Below are positions 22,292 through 30,735 of a stretch of 33,644 nucleotides of DNA, in pieces. The stretch is from Caldilineales bacterium (GTDB taxonomy: Bacteria > Chloroflexota > Anaerolineae > J102), in NCBI GenBank assembly GCA_019695115.1, contig JAIBAP010000062.1:1-33644 (forward strand), written 5' to 3'. The notes under the pieces are model-generated. The model searched no databases. It saw only the letters and a program-made list of their open reading frames with translations, and was not told where the DNA came from. The position numbers were made by a program, and so were the translations under genes. Each line of letters begins with the position of its first letter. Position 1 is the first letter of the stretch.

Positions 22292-22320
22292 TCGACAGTT
22301 TGAGCGGAGGATGATACAAT
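22292..22320 (+). promoter_or_regulatory. sigma-70-type promoter of the Uma2 gene
   Basis: TCGACA (-35, five of six) and TACAAT (-10) are separated by exactly 17 bases, with the gene start 41 bases further on. It lies in the spacer between the divergent nucleotidyltransferase and Uma2 genes. Confidence 0.7.
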
Positions 22321-22349
22321 AGCTGTGGCGAGACAAGCTCAGACGCCAA

Positions 22350-22354
22350 AGGAG
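22350..22354 (+). promoter_or_regulatory. Shine-Dalgarno deciding the Uma2 start
   Basis: AGGAG lies 7 bases before the ATG at 22362, and only one base before the ATG at 22356. It favours the start at 22362. Confidence 0.65.
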
Positions 22355-22361
22355 AATGACT

Positions 22362-23249
22362 ATGGCAGAATCGATTCTCGAACCACCAACCAGGGAGATG
22401 GAGGCTGCCGTGCGCGTGATCGCCCGGGTGAAGCTAGAGCCGGCGCCGATTCCGGCTGTCTCTGAGGCGGGTACTGATGGAGAGGCGCCAGACGAGGTGC
22501 CAGAGGCCTTTAGAGACGCCTTCGCAGGCCAGGAGAACTTGCCGCTTTATTACCTCCCTGTTCCCGACATCTCCCATCTGATTACAGAGGATGATACACC
22601 CGTGGACAATATCTTCTCGGAGAAACAGCAGCGCCTCCTGGTCGCACCCCTGTATTCCAGTTGGCAAAGCGGGCGCCCCTTCGCGGCCTTTGCCAATGTG
22701 GGCATCTACTCCGCCATCAATCGGGCCGTCATCGTCCCCGATGCTTTTCTGAGCCTGGATGTGAAAACGCCCAACGACGTGTGGGCCAAGCGAAATCGTT
22801 GTTACCTGCTTTGGGAATACGGGAAACCGCCCGAAATTGTGATCGAGATCGTCTCGAACAAAAAGGGGGGTGAGAACGATGTCAAAATGGCCGAGTACGC
22901 CCGCATGGGCGCCTCATTCTATGCGGTTTTCGACCCCCAAAAACTGATCCAGAGCGAACCACTGATTGTGTATGAGAGGCGTGGCGAGAAGTTCGTGCGC
23001 AGGGAAGATGCACAGCTCGGCGACACCGGCCTGGGGCTGATCATCTGGGAAGGCGCCTACGAAGGCGTGGAACAACAATGGCTGCGCTGGTGCGATGCGA
23101 CCGGCGCCGTCATTCCCACCGGCAAAGAGCGCGCAAACCAGGAGCGGCAACTGGCCGAACAAGAACGGCAACGAGCTGAGCAGGAACGCCAGAGGGCCGA
23201 ACGCCTGGCCGCTCAACTCCGGGCCTTGAACATCGAGCCTGAAGCCTAG
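22362..23249 (+). CDS. Uma2-family putative nuclease with C-terminal coiled coil
   Basis: 295 residues. The Uma2 core (about residues 60-225) includes AVIVPDAFLSLDV, PPEIVIEIVSNKKGGENDVKMAEYARMGASFYAVFDP. This provides the Asp, Glu-x-Val and Lys arrangement of a PD-(D/E)xK-like nuclease fold. The N-terminal NLPLYYLPVPDISHLI and GRPFAAFANVGIYSA also fit the family. The final 40 residues form a charged coiled coil (repeated AEQERQRAEQERQ). Family members are numerous in Cyanobacteria and Chloroflexota and the role is not established; the name endonuclease is by fold. It begins the 22-30 kb plus-strand run and has its own promoter. Confidence 0.88.
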   Translation: MAESILEPPTREMEAAVRVIARVKLEPAPIPAVSEAGTDGEAPDEVPEAFRDAFAGQENLPLYYLPVPDISHLITEDDTPVDNIFSEKQQRLLVAPLYSSWQSGRPFAAFANVGIYSAINRAVIVPDAFLSLDVKTPNDVWAKRNRCYLLWEYGKPPEIVIEIVSNKKGGENDVKMAEYARMGASFYAVFDPQKLIQSEPLIVYERRGEKFVRREDAQLGDTGLGLIIWEGAYEGVEQQWLRWCDATGAVIPTGKERANQERQLAEQERQRAEQERQRAERLAAQLRALNIEPEA

Positions 23250-23275
23250 GGCCGTTGGCAGTCCAGACTCCAGCC

Positions 23276-24010
23276 ATGTCGCCAGGCCACACCCCTCAAC
23301 GCGAAATGCCTTCGCCGCAGGATGCCGCCCGGCTCTTGCTGCAACTCCGGCGCCGGCAGGAGATGAGTCATCGCCACATCGAGGGCGATAGCATCGCGCC
23401 GCAACTGGCGTTGTTCCGGGCCTGGCAATCGCAACGGCTGGCGACCACACACGCCGATCTCTTGCAGAACCCGCGCTACCGCCCGGCCTGCCTGTTCTTC
23501 CTCGAAGACATCTACGCGCCCAAGGACTTCAGCCAGCGTAATCACGACATCGTGCGTATGCACGACTTCATGCTGCGTTTCCTCCCCGCCCGCCTCATCC
23601 GCACCCTCACCCTGGCCATCGAACTAAACACCCTGACCGAGACGCTCGACGAGGCCCTGTTGTCGGTGATGGTAGACCAGCTGGGGGTGAAGGACAGCAT
23701 CACGCAAGCGCACTATGCCGAAGGCTACCGTCTCTGCCATAACTACGACGAACGCAAGCGGCAGATCGACCTGATCATCGAGGTGGGGCATGGCCTCGAC
23801 CGCCTGACCCGCCTGCCGCTGGTCGGTTGGACGCTGCACATGGCCCGCGGCCCGGCCCACCGCGGGGGGTGGCAGGAGATGCAGGGCTTTTTGGAACGCG
23901 GCTTCACGGCCTTCAAACACATGCACGGCGCCCAGGAATTCCTGAGCCTCGTCCAGCGCCGGGAGATGGACATCCTCGACCGCATCTTCGCCGGCGCCAA
24001 TGAACTCTAA
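23276..24010 (+). CDS. conserved hypothetical protein
   Basis: 244 residues, start at the ATG 26 bases after the Uma2 stop; an in-frame TTG at 23255 is less likely. The protein is all-helical, with no signal peptide or membrane segment. A stretch CLFFLEDIYAPKDFSQRNHDI (about residues 72-92) is, as I recall, the hallmark of an uncharacterised bacterial family. Other features are NTLTETLDEALL, YAEGYRLCHNYDERKRQIDLI and a C-terminal HMHGAQEFLSLVQRREMDIL with several His and charged residues. I cannot assign a function. The next gene has an ATG inside its final codons but most likely starts after its stop. Confidence 0.8.
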   Translation: MSPGHTPQREMPSPQDAARLLLQLRRRQEMSHRHIEGDSIAPQLALFRAWQSQRLATTHADLLQNPRYRPACLFFLEDIYAPKDFSQRNHDIVRMHDFMLRFLPARLIRTLTLAIELNTLTETLDEALLSVMVDQLGVKDSITQAHYAEGYRLCHNYDERKRQIDLIIEVGHGLDRLTRLPLVGWTLHMARGPAHRGGWQEMQGFLERGFTAFKHMHGAQEFLSLVQRREMDILDRIFAGANEL

Positions 24011-24014
24011 GGAG
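24009..24014 (+). promoter_or_regulatory. Shine-Dalgarno deciding the glycosidase-like start
   Basis: AAGGAG overlaps the stop codon of the previous gene and lies 9 bases before the ATG at 24024. An ATG at 24000 would overlap the preceding gene and sits before the signal. Confidence 0.7.
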
Positions 24015-24023
24015 CAGACCGCC

Positions 24024-27000
24024 ATGCCATCGCTGTCCCTTTCTGACTTCCCCCGCCCACCCGAAGACAACGGGCGCGGCGTGCACTGGACGGTCAACGT
24101 CTATCCGCCTGATGCGGCCACGATGCAGCGTTGGATCGAGCACCTGAAGGCCCTGCAGATCAAGTGGCTCAAGCTGCTGGACGATTCCGGCGGCTCGTCG
24201 GCGCCGTTGGTGCGGGCGCTGATCGAGAACGGCATCATGCCGGTCGTGCGCCTCTATCGTGAACACCCCAATCCCGGCCATCTCGACGGCCGCGGCCAGG
24301 TGGCCGTGCGCACGCTCATCGCCGCCGGCGCTCGCTACATCGAGACCAACAACGAACCGGACCTGCCCGCCGAGTGGGAGGACAACCACCGGCCCGCCAA
24401 CTGGCTCGACATCGTCGTCGACAACTTCATCTGGGATGCCGATTTCATCCTGGGCGAAGGCGGCCTGCCGGCCTTCCCAGCCATGGGGCCTGGCAACAAG
24501 AGCAACGGCATCGAGCGGGTGGTGCAAAAGGGCCGCAAAGACCTCTTCGAGCGCGGAGCCTGGGTGGCCATCCACAACTACACCCTCAACCACCCCCTCG
24601 ACTATCCCTCCGACCCGGTCAACCAAAGCGGCCAGCCGTTGACGGCAGAGGAATACGAGGCCCTGAAGGCATGGCAATACAGCCATCTCACGCCCGAACA
24701 GGCCGAACAGCACGGCATCAGCCGCGAAGACTACTTCAAGTATCAGAACTGGGCCTGGGATGGGCGCACGCTGGAGATGGTCAACGAACTGCGGGCGCAA
24801 AGCAAGAACCCTGGCCAGACGATCTTGCAGGATGCCAACTGCTTTCGCGCCTTCGAGTTCTTCGGTCAGCAGATCGAGACCGCGCTCGGCTTTCATGTGC
24901 CGGTGATCAGCACCGAAGGCGGGCCGGTGGTGGGCTGGGGCGATGACCGTCGCTACGCCAAGATGAACCCGGCCACGCAGGCCGAGATGCAGATGGGGAT
25001 CATGCGCTTCATGCAGGATGAAACCCCGCCCTGGTATTTCAGCTGCTGCACCTGGCTGCTGGCCTCGAAACCGCTTGGCGACTTCAACCCCACCTGGGAC
25101 CAGATGTCGTGGACCACCCATGCCTGGGATCAGCAGTTTGGGCTTCAGGGCGAGCTGCCGTTGGTGCAGATGCTGCGCGACACACCCGCCCTCGTCCGCC
25201 ATGAACTGCGCCAGATCGTCAACCCTGGCGCAGTCGAAGGGCTGGTCTCCGACCGGACCGGCGCCCCGCTGCCTGGCCTGAGCCTGCGGCTGCGCCAGGA
25301 CGAAAAGAACATCGCCGCCGTGCTGACCGACATCGAGGGCCGTTATCGTCTGCCGGCGCCGCCCGGCCGTTACGACCTGATCATGGATTGGGTTGGCGCC
25401 GTCGCCCAGGACATCAGCCTCGAGGCCGGGGACGTCGATGTCATCGACCTGCCCGGCTTCGACCCAGCCGGCGCCTTCAGCATCACCGCCATCGTCCGCC
25501 AGCCATCGGGCCAGCCGCAGTCGGGCGTGAATGTGGCCTTGCGACGGCGCGGCCTCAGCCACGCCACGGCCACCAGCGACGCCATCGGCGTCGTCACCTT
25601 CCGGCCTGGCGTGGCCGGCGCCTACGCCCTCGCAGCCGCAGGCGGCAGCGCCATGGTCACGGTCGATCCCGAGCGACCGCTCGCCACAGCCGACCTGACC
25701 GTACCTGCTCCGGCCGGCCAGCGCTACTTCCTGACCACCAAACGCCTGCTGCCCCGCGCCGAAAGCGGCAACGACAGCCTCTTCTTTGGCCGGGTGGTGG
25801 ACGCAGCCGGTCGCGGCCTCAGAAACATCGAACTGGAGATGCGGTGGGTCAACGCCGCGCCGGGGACGACCTTCCCCCGCGCTCGCACCGGCCAGAATCC
25901 CTTCAAACCCGACCCCGATGGCTACTACGATTTCTTCCATTCGCAAGGCGAATTCATGGTGCAGGTCGTCCAGGGCGATTTTCCCGGCGAGACGGCGGAT
26001 GGACTGCTCACCAACATCTCCGGCCGCGAGGGCGAGGCCATCACCTACGAGATCGACTTCCAGCTTCGGGCCGAATCGGCGCCGGTTCCGGCCCAGAGCC
26101 TGGTGACAGGTCGCATCGCTGGCGGTCGCGCCGGCCAATCGGTGAGGCTGTGGAATGCCCAACAACACCGCGACCTTGTCCTCGACCCCACCTGCCAATT
26201 CCGCTTCAGCGAATTGCCGGCGGGCGTCTATGACCTGGAGCTGGCCGGGGTAGGCGTCATCCGGCCCGACCTGACCCTGGATGGCAGCAATCAGATCAAC
26301 CTCGACTTTCCCTTGCAGGGCGCCATCATCGGCCAGATCGCCAACCCGGACCCCGACCAACGCCGCCTCAGCCTCATCTCCGAGAACTACGGTTTCAGCC
26401 GCCACGCCGAACTGACGCCCGACAACTGGTATCGCTTCAGCAACCTGCCGGCGGGCGTTTACCGGGTGGAGATGGGCGATGCCATGCTGGCCGGGCTGGT
26501 GAACGACGGCCTGACCCCTCTGCAGGCGCCCGTGCTCACAATCGGGACCTCGCCGGCGCCCACCAACAGCCTCATTCGCGGCAGCATCCGCACCCCGGCC
26601 GGGCAGCCGGCAACGGCTCTGGCCCTGAATCTTCGACGCGGGGGGCAGCCGGTTGGAATAGCCAGCACAGATAACGGCGGGGCCTTTGCTTTTGGCGGTC
26701 TGGCGGCCGGCGTTTATGACCTGCTGACGGCGGAACAGACCCTGGCCGGCGGCCTGAGACTGGACGGCAGCAACACGGTCGAACTGGCGCTCACCTTCGG
26801 CAGGCAGACGCCCTCCGGCAAGCCGTTGTGGCGCTACTATCTGCTGGCGATGGCCTCCCCCCACCTGACGCCAACGCTCGTGCGCTTGGCCGGCCCCTGG
26901 CTGGCGACGCAGCCGCAGGGTGTGGTCGGTTTCAGCCTGGAGGAAGCGGCGCGGGCCGAGACCGTGGTCGCCATCGGCGATGGCGCCGGCGATGCCGACC

Positions 27001-27113
27001 TGGCCTGGCTGCAAGCGGCCGGTGTTCGAATCGTGGATCGGCGCCACGACCTCTTGACCCTTGCCAACTTGTTGGCGCCCGCCTCCGATCTCGATCGAGG
27101 AGTACGACCATGA
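24024..27113 (+). CDS. GH-A-like glycosidase with tandem carboxypeptidase-regulatory-like domains
   Basis: 1029 residues. The N-terminal 380 or so resemble a clan GH-A TIM barrel: GVHWTVNVYP start, RLYREHP, RYIETNNEPDLPAEW with acid/base Glu about 111 after Asn, and PVISTEGGPVVGW with candidate nucleophile Glu about 298. About five carboxypeptidase-regulatory-like or Ig-like beta domains follow (for example GLVSDRTGAPLPGLSLRLRQ, SITAIVRQPSGQPQSGVNVALR, LFFGRVVDAAGRGLRNIELEM, LIRGSIRTPAGQPA), each with DxxGxYxL-type turns. The C-terminal 90 residues (from GKPLWRYYLL) recur in the next gene. No signal peptide is visible, which is strange for surface-type domains. The substrate is unknown. Its stop overlaps the next ATG as ATGA. 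Confidence 0.85.
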   Translation: MPSLSLSDFPRPPEDNGRGVHWTVNVYPPDAATMQRWIEHLKALQIKWLKLLDDSGGSSAPLVRALIENGIMPVVRLYREHPNPGHLDGRGQVAVRTLIAAGARYIETNNEPDLPAEWEDNHRPANWLDIVVDNFIWDADFILGEGGLPAFPAMGPGNKSNGIERVVQKGRKDLFERGAWVAIHNYTLNHPLDYPSDPVNQSGQPLTAEEYEALKAWQYSHLTPEQAEQHGISREDYFKYQNWAWDGRTLEMVNELRAQSKNPGQTILQDANCFRAFEFFGQQIETALGFHVPVISTEGGPVVGWGDDRRYAKMNPATQAEMQMGIMRFMQDETPPWYFSCCTWLLASKPLGDFNPTWDQMSWTTHAWDQQFGLQGELPLVQMLRDTPALVRHELRQIVNPGAVEGLVSDRTGAPLPGLSLRLRQDEKNIAAVLTDIEGRYRLPAPPGRYDLIMDWVGAVAQDISLEAGDVDVIDLPGFDPAGAFSITAIVRQPSGQPQSGVNVALRRRGLSHATATSDAIGVVTFRPGVAGAYALAAAGGSAMVTVDPERPLATADLTVPAPAGQRYFLTTKRLLPRAESGNDSLFFGRVVDAAGRGLRNIELEMRWVNAAPGTTFPRARTGQNPFKPDPDGYYDFFHSQGEFMVQVVQGDFPGETADGLLTNISGREGEAITYEIDFQLRAESAPVPAQSLVTGRIAGGRAGQSVRLWNAQQHRDLVLDPTCQFRFSELPAGVYDLELAGVGVIRPDLTLDGSNQINLDFPLQGAIIGQIANPDPDQRRLSLISENYGFSRHAELTPDNWYRFSNLPAGVYRVEMGDAMLAGLVNDGLTPLQAPVLTIGTSPAPTNSLIRGSIRTPAGQPATALALNLRRGGQPVGIASTDNGGAFAFGGLAAGVYDLLTAEQTLAGGLRLDGSNTVELALTFGRQTPSGKPLWRYYLLAMASPHLTPTLVRLAGPWLATQPQGVVGFSLEEAARAETVVAIGDGAGDADLAWLQAAGVRIVDRRHDLLTLANLLAPASDLDRGVRP

Positions 27114-28054
27114 CCGATCCGATCAATGACGCCGAAGCCTACGGCGTACGCATCGTCCCAACCTCGGTAGCGCCGGGCGCCGATTACTGGCAGATCACCC
27201 GCGTGCATCACCTGCCGCCGGAGGTGAACAACGGCCGGCATCACCTGTTCTTCGACGCCCTCGACGCCGCCGGACAGCGTGCTTTTGGCGCCCACATCCT
27301 CATCAGGTGGCCCGGCGGCAGCCATGAAGTCATCATCGACAAGCCCTTGCCCGAACCCGGGGCCAACGAGCCGCTATGGGCCAAACAGGTGGTCAGCGCC
27401 GAAGCCCTGGGGCTGCCATCCGACCGGGCCGAAAACCTCCACACCGGCCACCCCGACGAAGCCCCCGGCAACACCCTCTTCCACCACTCGTTCGAGATCA
27501 CCTTCCGCCGCGCCACCGCCGGCCAGCCGGCAGCGGAAAGCGTGATCAGGGGCAGCATCCCTGGCGGGGCCGGGCACACCCTGGTCTTGCGGGCGGAGGG
27601 CGGCAGCGAGCGCATGACGCTGGCAGCCGGCGACGACAGCTATCGTTTCGAGGGGCTGGCGGCAGGCCGCTATACCGTGGCCGACCAGCAGGATGGGCGC
27701 CGGATCGGGCCGGTGGAAGTCAACGGCGTCGACGAAGTCGTCGCCAACTTCCCCGCCCTGCCGGTGGATAAGCCGCTCGGCCACTACTTCCTCTTCGGCC
27801 CGCCCGATCAACCCGCTTCCCGGCTCTATATCGACTTGCTGGCCGAACACCTGGCCACCCGCCGCCTGGCTTTTGGTTTCAGCCCGGCCGACGCCGCCAA
27901 GGCGGCCGGCGTCAGTCTGGTCGGCGAGCACGCCGCCGCCACCCTGGCCGCCCTACAAGCGGCCGGCGTCCAGGTCGAACAGCTGCCCCTTGACCCCGCC
28001 GAACTCCTGAGGGCGCTGATCCCCCCCACGCGCGACATCCTCGCCCGGCCGTAA
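27110..28054 (+). CDS. companion protein with the same C-terminal domain as the glycosidase-like protein
   Basis: 314 residues, coupled to the gene before it by ATGA, with GAGGAG at 27097-27102 seven bases upstream. The N-terminal 145 residues are probably a beta sandwich: DYWQITRVHHLPPEVNNGRHHLFFDALD, IDKPLPEPGANEPLWAKQ, LPSDRAENLHTGHPDE and TLFHHSFEITF. A carboxypeptidase-regulatory-like domain follows (about 148-215, VIRGSIPGGAGHTLVLRAEGG). The last 90 residues (DKPLGHYFLFGPPD, then FGFSPADAAKA and VSLVGEHAAATLAALQAAGVQVE) align with the end of the glycosidase-like protein. No signal peptide or membrane helix is evident. Function unknown; a joint carbohydrate or envelope role with its partner is inferred. 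Confidence 0.83.
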   Translation: MTDPINDAEAYGVRIVPTSVAPGADYWQITRVHHLPPEVNNGRHHLFFDALDAAGQRAFGAHILIRWPGGSHEVIIDKPLPEPGANEPLWAKQVVSAEALGLPSDRAENLHTGHPDEAPGNTLFHHSFEITFRRATAGQPAAESVIRGSIPGGAGHTLVLRAEGGSERMTLAAGDDSYRFEGLAAGRYTVADQQDGRRIGPVEVNGVDEVVANFPALPVDKPLGHYFLFGPPDQPASRLYIDLLAEHLATRRLAFGFSPADAAKAAGVSLVGEHAAATLAALQAAGVQVEQLPLDPAELLRALIPPTRDILARP

Positions 28055-28088
28055 CGGTGTGGCTGTGGCCGCGCACAAAGACACAGAC

Positions 28089-30059
28089 ATGACCGGCAAC
28101 CGTCCCCGGCGCGGTCGGTGGTTGGCTCTGGCCGGGCTGACCGCGCTGGCGCTGCTCTTCCGCTTCTACCGGCTGGGCGAGCTACCACCGGGGCTACATT
28201 ACGACGAAGCCTTCGATGGGCTGGATGCTTTTGGCCTGCTGAGCACGCCCCTGGGCCGGTGGCCGCTGTTCTTCACCGGCAATTTCGGTCGCGAGCCGTT
28301 GTTCATGGTCTTGCTGGCGGCCTCACAGGCGCTTTTCGGCCCGACGACGTTCAGCTTGCGTCTGGTCCCTGCCCTGTTGGGCGCGCTGCTGACGCCGGCC
28401 CTGGTCTGGCTGGGGTGGGAAATGGGGCCAGGGCTGGGGGTCGGCAACCGGCCCCGCTTTGCCCTCTGGGCGGGCGCGGGGGCGCTGGCCTTGCTGTGGA
28501 CGCAGGTCTTTGCCCGCTATGCCATCCGCATCGAACTGTTCGCCCTCGTCATCGTCCTGGTCTTCGCCGGGCTGTGGCGGGCCTGGCGCACCCAACGCTG
28601 GCGGTGGTGGGCGGCGGCGGGGATCCTGGCCGGGCTGAGTTTCTACACCTATCTGCCGGCCCGTCTGCTGCCGTTGGTCTTCATCCCTATGGGCGCCTGG
28701 GCCGTGTGGCGCAGCCGGCCCGCCCTGCAGACCCGGCTGCCCGGCCTGACCCTGGCGACGGTTCTGGCGCTGCTGGTCGCCCTCCCCCTGGCGCTCTACT
28801 TCGTCCGCAACCCGGTCTCGTTCGCCACCCGCACGGCCCAGGTCAGCATCGTGGGGCAGGGCGCCGGGGCCATCCTCCACAACCTCAAGGCGATCCTGGA
28901 GATGCCGTTGCTGGCGGGTGACGCCAATCCCCGCTACAACCTACCTGGCCGTCCGGTGCTGGACCCGTCGATGGCCTTTCCTTTCCTGGTCGGCCTGGCT
29001 TTCCTCGTCCGCTTCATCCTGCGCCCGGCCGCGCTTTTCCTGCTCTCGTGGCTGCTGGTCATGCTGCTGCCCACCTTGCTCAGCGAACATGCGCCCTCGT
29101 TTCAGCGCGCCATCGGCGCCGCCCCCGCCTTTGCCCTCCTCCTCGCCCTCGGCCTCGAGTCCGTGGTCGGCTGGGCCGGAAGGCGTTGGCGGCGGGCCGA
29201 GATGTGGCTGGGGTGGGCGGGATGGGCGGCGCTGGCCGTCTCCACCCTGCTCACATGGCGGTCGTTCGGCGTCTGGAGCGCCTCACCCGAACTGTTTTTC
29301 GCTCGCGACCTCGGTTTCGCCCAACTGGCGGCGGCTTTCGGCCGCGACGCCCGGCGCCCGGTCTATCTCAGCCCGCGCGGGAACGACCACCCCACCGTCC
29401 GTTATCTGCTGCTGGATGACCCGACCCCACCCGACCTGCACGGCTTCGATGGCCGCATCTGCGTCCGCATCCCCGCCGGCGCAGCCGACTACTACTTCTT
29501 GACCCAGGAAGACTTCCGCGGCCCGGCGCTGTTGGCCTCCTACCTGCCGGATGGCGTCTCGCAAGTCGTGGTCGCCGATCCCTATGGCCGGCCGTGGGCC
29601 GCCAGGCTGCGCCAGCCTGAGTCCGGTCGCGTCCAACTGCCGGAAATGACGCCGCACCCGACCGAGATGAGCGAAGGCATCCGCTTCCTGGGCTATTGGC
29701 TGAGCGCAACCGCCCTGAAACCAGGCGAGCGGCTCTATGTCCGGCTGTTCTGGCAGAGCCAGGCCGTCCCCCGGCTCGATTACACCACCTTCGTCCACCT
29801 GCTGAGCGTCGGGGCTGATGGCTCAGTCGCACGGCTGGCGGGGACCGATGCGCCACCGGGAAACGGCTCCTGCCCGACCTCGGGCTGGCTGGCCGGTGAA
29901 ACCATCATCGATGAGCTTCAGCTCGAACTCCCCGCCGATCTGGCGGCCGGCGACTACGCCCTGGCCGTTGGTTTCTACGACCCCGCCAGCGGCCAGCGCC
30001 TGGCCGCACCCGGCCATCCCGACGATCAGATCATCCTGGGGCCGTGGCAGGTGGACTGA
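28089..30059 (+). CDS. GT-C fold glycosyltransferase (GT39/ArnT-like)
   Basis: 656 residues from ATG 28089, a multi-helix membrane protein; an in-frame GTG at 28059 is possible. The first luminal loop has LPPGLHYDEAFDGLDA, with the acidic residues expected at the catalytic site of GT-C enzymes, then GREPLFMVLLAA. About ten membrane helices reach residue 400. The enzyme would move a sugar from a polyprenyl-phosphate carrier to a lipid or protein on the outer face. The C-terminal 220 residues are soluble, ending in a beta domain (GIRFLGYWLSATALKPGERLYVRLFWQS, FVHLLSVGADG, DYALAVGFYDPASGQRL) that I know from Chloroflexota GT39 proteins. It converges on the zinc-ribbon gene. Confidence 0.9.
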   Translation: MTGNRPRRGRWLALAGLTALALLFRFYRLGELPPGLHYDEAFDGLDAFGLLSTPLGRWPLFFTGNFGREPLFMVLLAASQALFGPTTFSLRLVPALLGALLTPALVWLGWEMGPGLGVGNRPRFALWAGAGALALLWTQVFARYAIRIELFALVIVLVFAGLWRAWRTQRWRWWAAAGILAGLSFYTYLPARLLPLVFIPMGAWAVWRSRPALQTRLPGLTLATVLALLVALPLALYFVRNPVSFATRTAQVSIVGQGAGAILHNLKAILEMPLLAGDANPRYNLPGRPVLDPSMAFPFLVGLAFLVRFILRPAALFLLSWLLVMLLPTLLSEHAPSFQRAIGAAPAFALLLALGLESVVGWAGRRWRRAEMWLGWAGWAALAVSTLLTWRSFGVWSASPELFFARDLGFAQLAAAFGRDARRPVYLSPRGNDHPTVRYLLLDDPTPPDLHGFDGRICVRIPAGAADYYFLTQEDFRGPALLASYLPDGVSQVVVADPYGRPWAARLRQPESGRVQLPEMTPHPTEMSEGIRFLGYWLSATALKPGERLYVRLFWQSQAVPRLDYTTFVHLLSVGADGSVARLAGTDAPPGNGSCPTSGWLAGETIIDELQLELPADLAAGDYALAVGFYDPASGQRLAAPGHPDDQIILGPWQVD

Positions 30060-30068
30060 CTGCCGGCC

Positions 30069-30593
30069 CTAGCCCACGGCCTCGGCCGGCTCGGACCTGG
30101 GTAGCGACATCGTGACCGGCGGCGGCGGGACAAAGCTGGGCTGCGGAGCCTGCTGATGGGGATAAGCGCCGCAATGCGGGCAGCGTTTCCATTCGGGGTC
30201 GAGCAGACGGCTGCATTGCGGACAAGGCTGCCGAAGCTCGGTCTCGCAGAAGGGGCAGAACTGCCACTCGCTTTCGACCGGCCGGCCGCACTTGTGGCAG
30301 TTCTTGGCGGTTTCGATCTCGCGTAGCAGGGCCTCTTCTTCCAGCGCCCGGTCGTACTGCTCGGCCAGGGTGGTGCGCGGGCGGATCAGCAAGTAGAGCA
30401 GAACGCCGAGGATGTTGAAGATGGCCACCAGCAGGGTGGCAAGGATGGCGGCAAAGATGTCGGCCGAGCGGGTGCGGATATCGCGCCAGGTCCAGATGAC
30501 GAGACCGACCCAAAAGGCGACCAGGAGGCCGCCGACGACGGCGACGACCCATTCCAGGCCGACGCCGATAAGATTAGCAAGCTGTTCAGGCAT
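30069..30593 (-). CDS. membrane protein with double zinc ribbon
   Basis: 174 residues, start at 30593 (MPEQLANLIG). Two membrane helices (about 10-35 and 50-72) contain an AAILATLLVAIFNILGVLLYLLIRP segment recalling PLDc_N-type nuclease-less membrane anchors. A short helical EEEALLREIETAKN leads to two zinc ribbons: CHKCGRPVESEWQFCPFC and CPQCSRLLDPEWKRCPHC, each with two CxxC knuckles. A Pro-rich C-terminus (about 155-174) ends the protein. A scaffold or sensor at the inner face of the membrane is likely; the function is unassigned. It overlaps no neighbour and converges with the glycosyltransferase gene. Confidence 0.87.
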   Translation of the reverse strand: MPEQLANLIGVGLEWVVAVVGGLLVAFWVGLVIWTWRDIRTRSADIFAAILATLLVAIFNILGVLLYLLIRPRTTLAEQYDRALEEEALLREIETAKNCHKCGRPVESEWQFCPFCETELRQPCPQCSRLLDPEWKRCPHCGAYPHQQAPQPSFVPPPPVTMSLPRSEPAEAVG

Positions 30594-30670
30594 CGATGAC
30601 AAGACTCCGAAAAAATACGGCGCCGCGCAGGGGCGCGGCAAGCAATGATAGCACAGCCTGCCCGGAGACG

Positions 30671-30697
30671 AAAAAAGCCCCCAGAACAAAAATCCGG
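30671..30697 (-). terminator. weak terminator candidate after the Ppx/GppA gene
   Basis: On the minus strand an imperfect stem (CCCGGA with TTCTGGG) is followed by a GGC and a run of six T, 40-65 bases after the phosphatase stop. A separate 5-base stem, CCGGC/GCCGG at 30700-30713, lies just before it. Confidence 0.3.
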
Positions 30698-30735
30698 GAC
30701 CGGCACGCGCCGGCGTCGCGCCCCTCAGACCGGGA

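Noticed and set aside
23913-27047. 1044-codon antisense frame opposite the glycosidase-like gene
   Set aside because: The opposite strand encodes conserved catalytic and beta-domain motifs; this frame has none.
30062-30090. Bidirectional terminator between the glycosyltransferase and zinc-ribbon genes
   Set aside because: GCCGGCC/GGCCGGC can pair across 15 bases, but no T run exists on either side and the sequence is partly coding.
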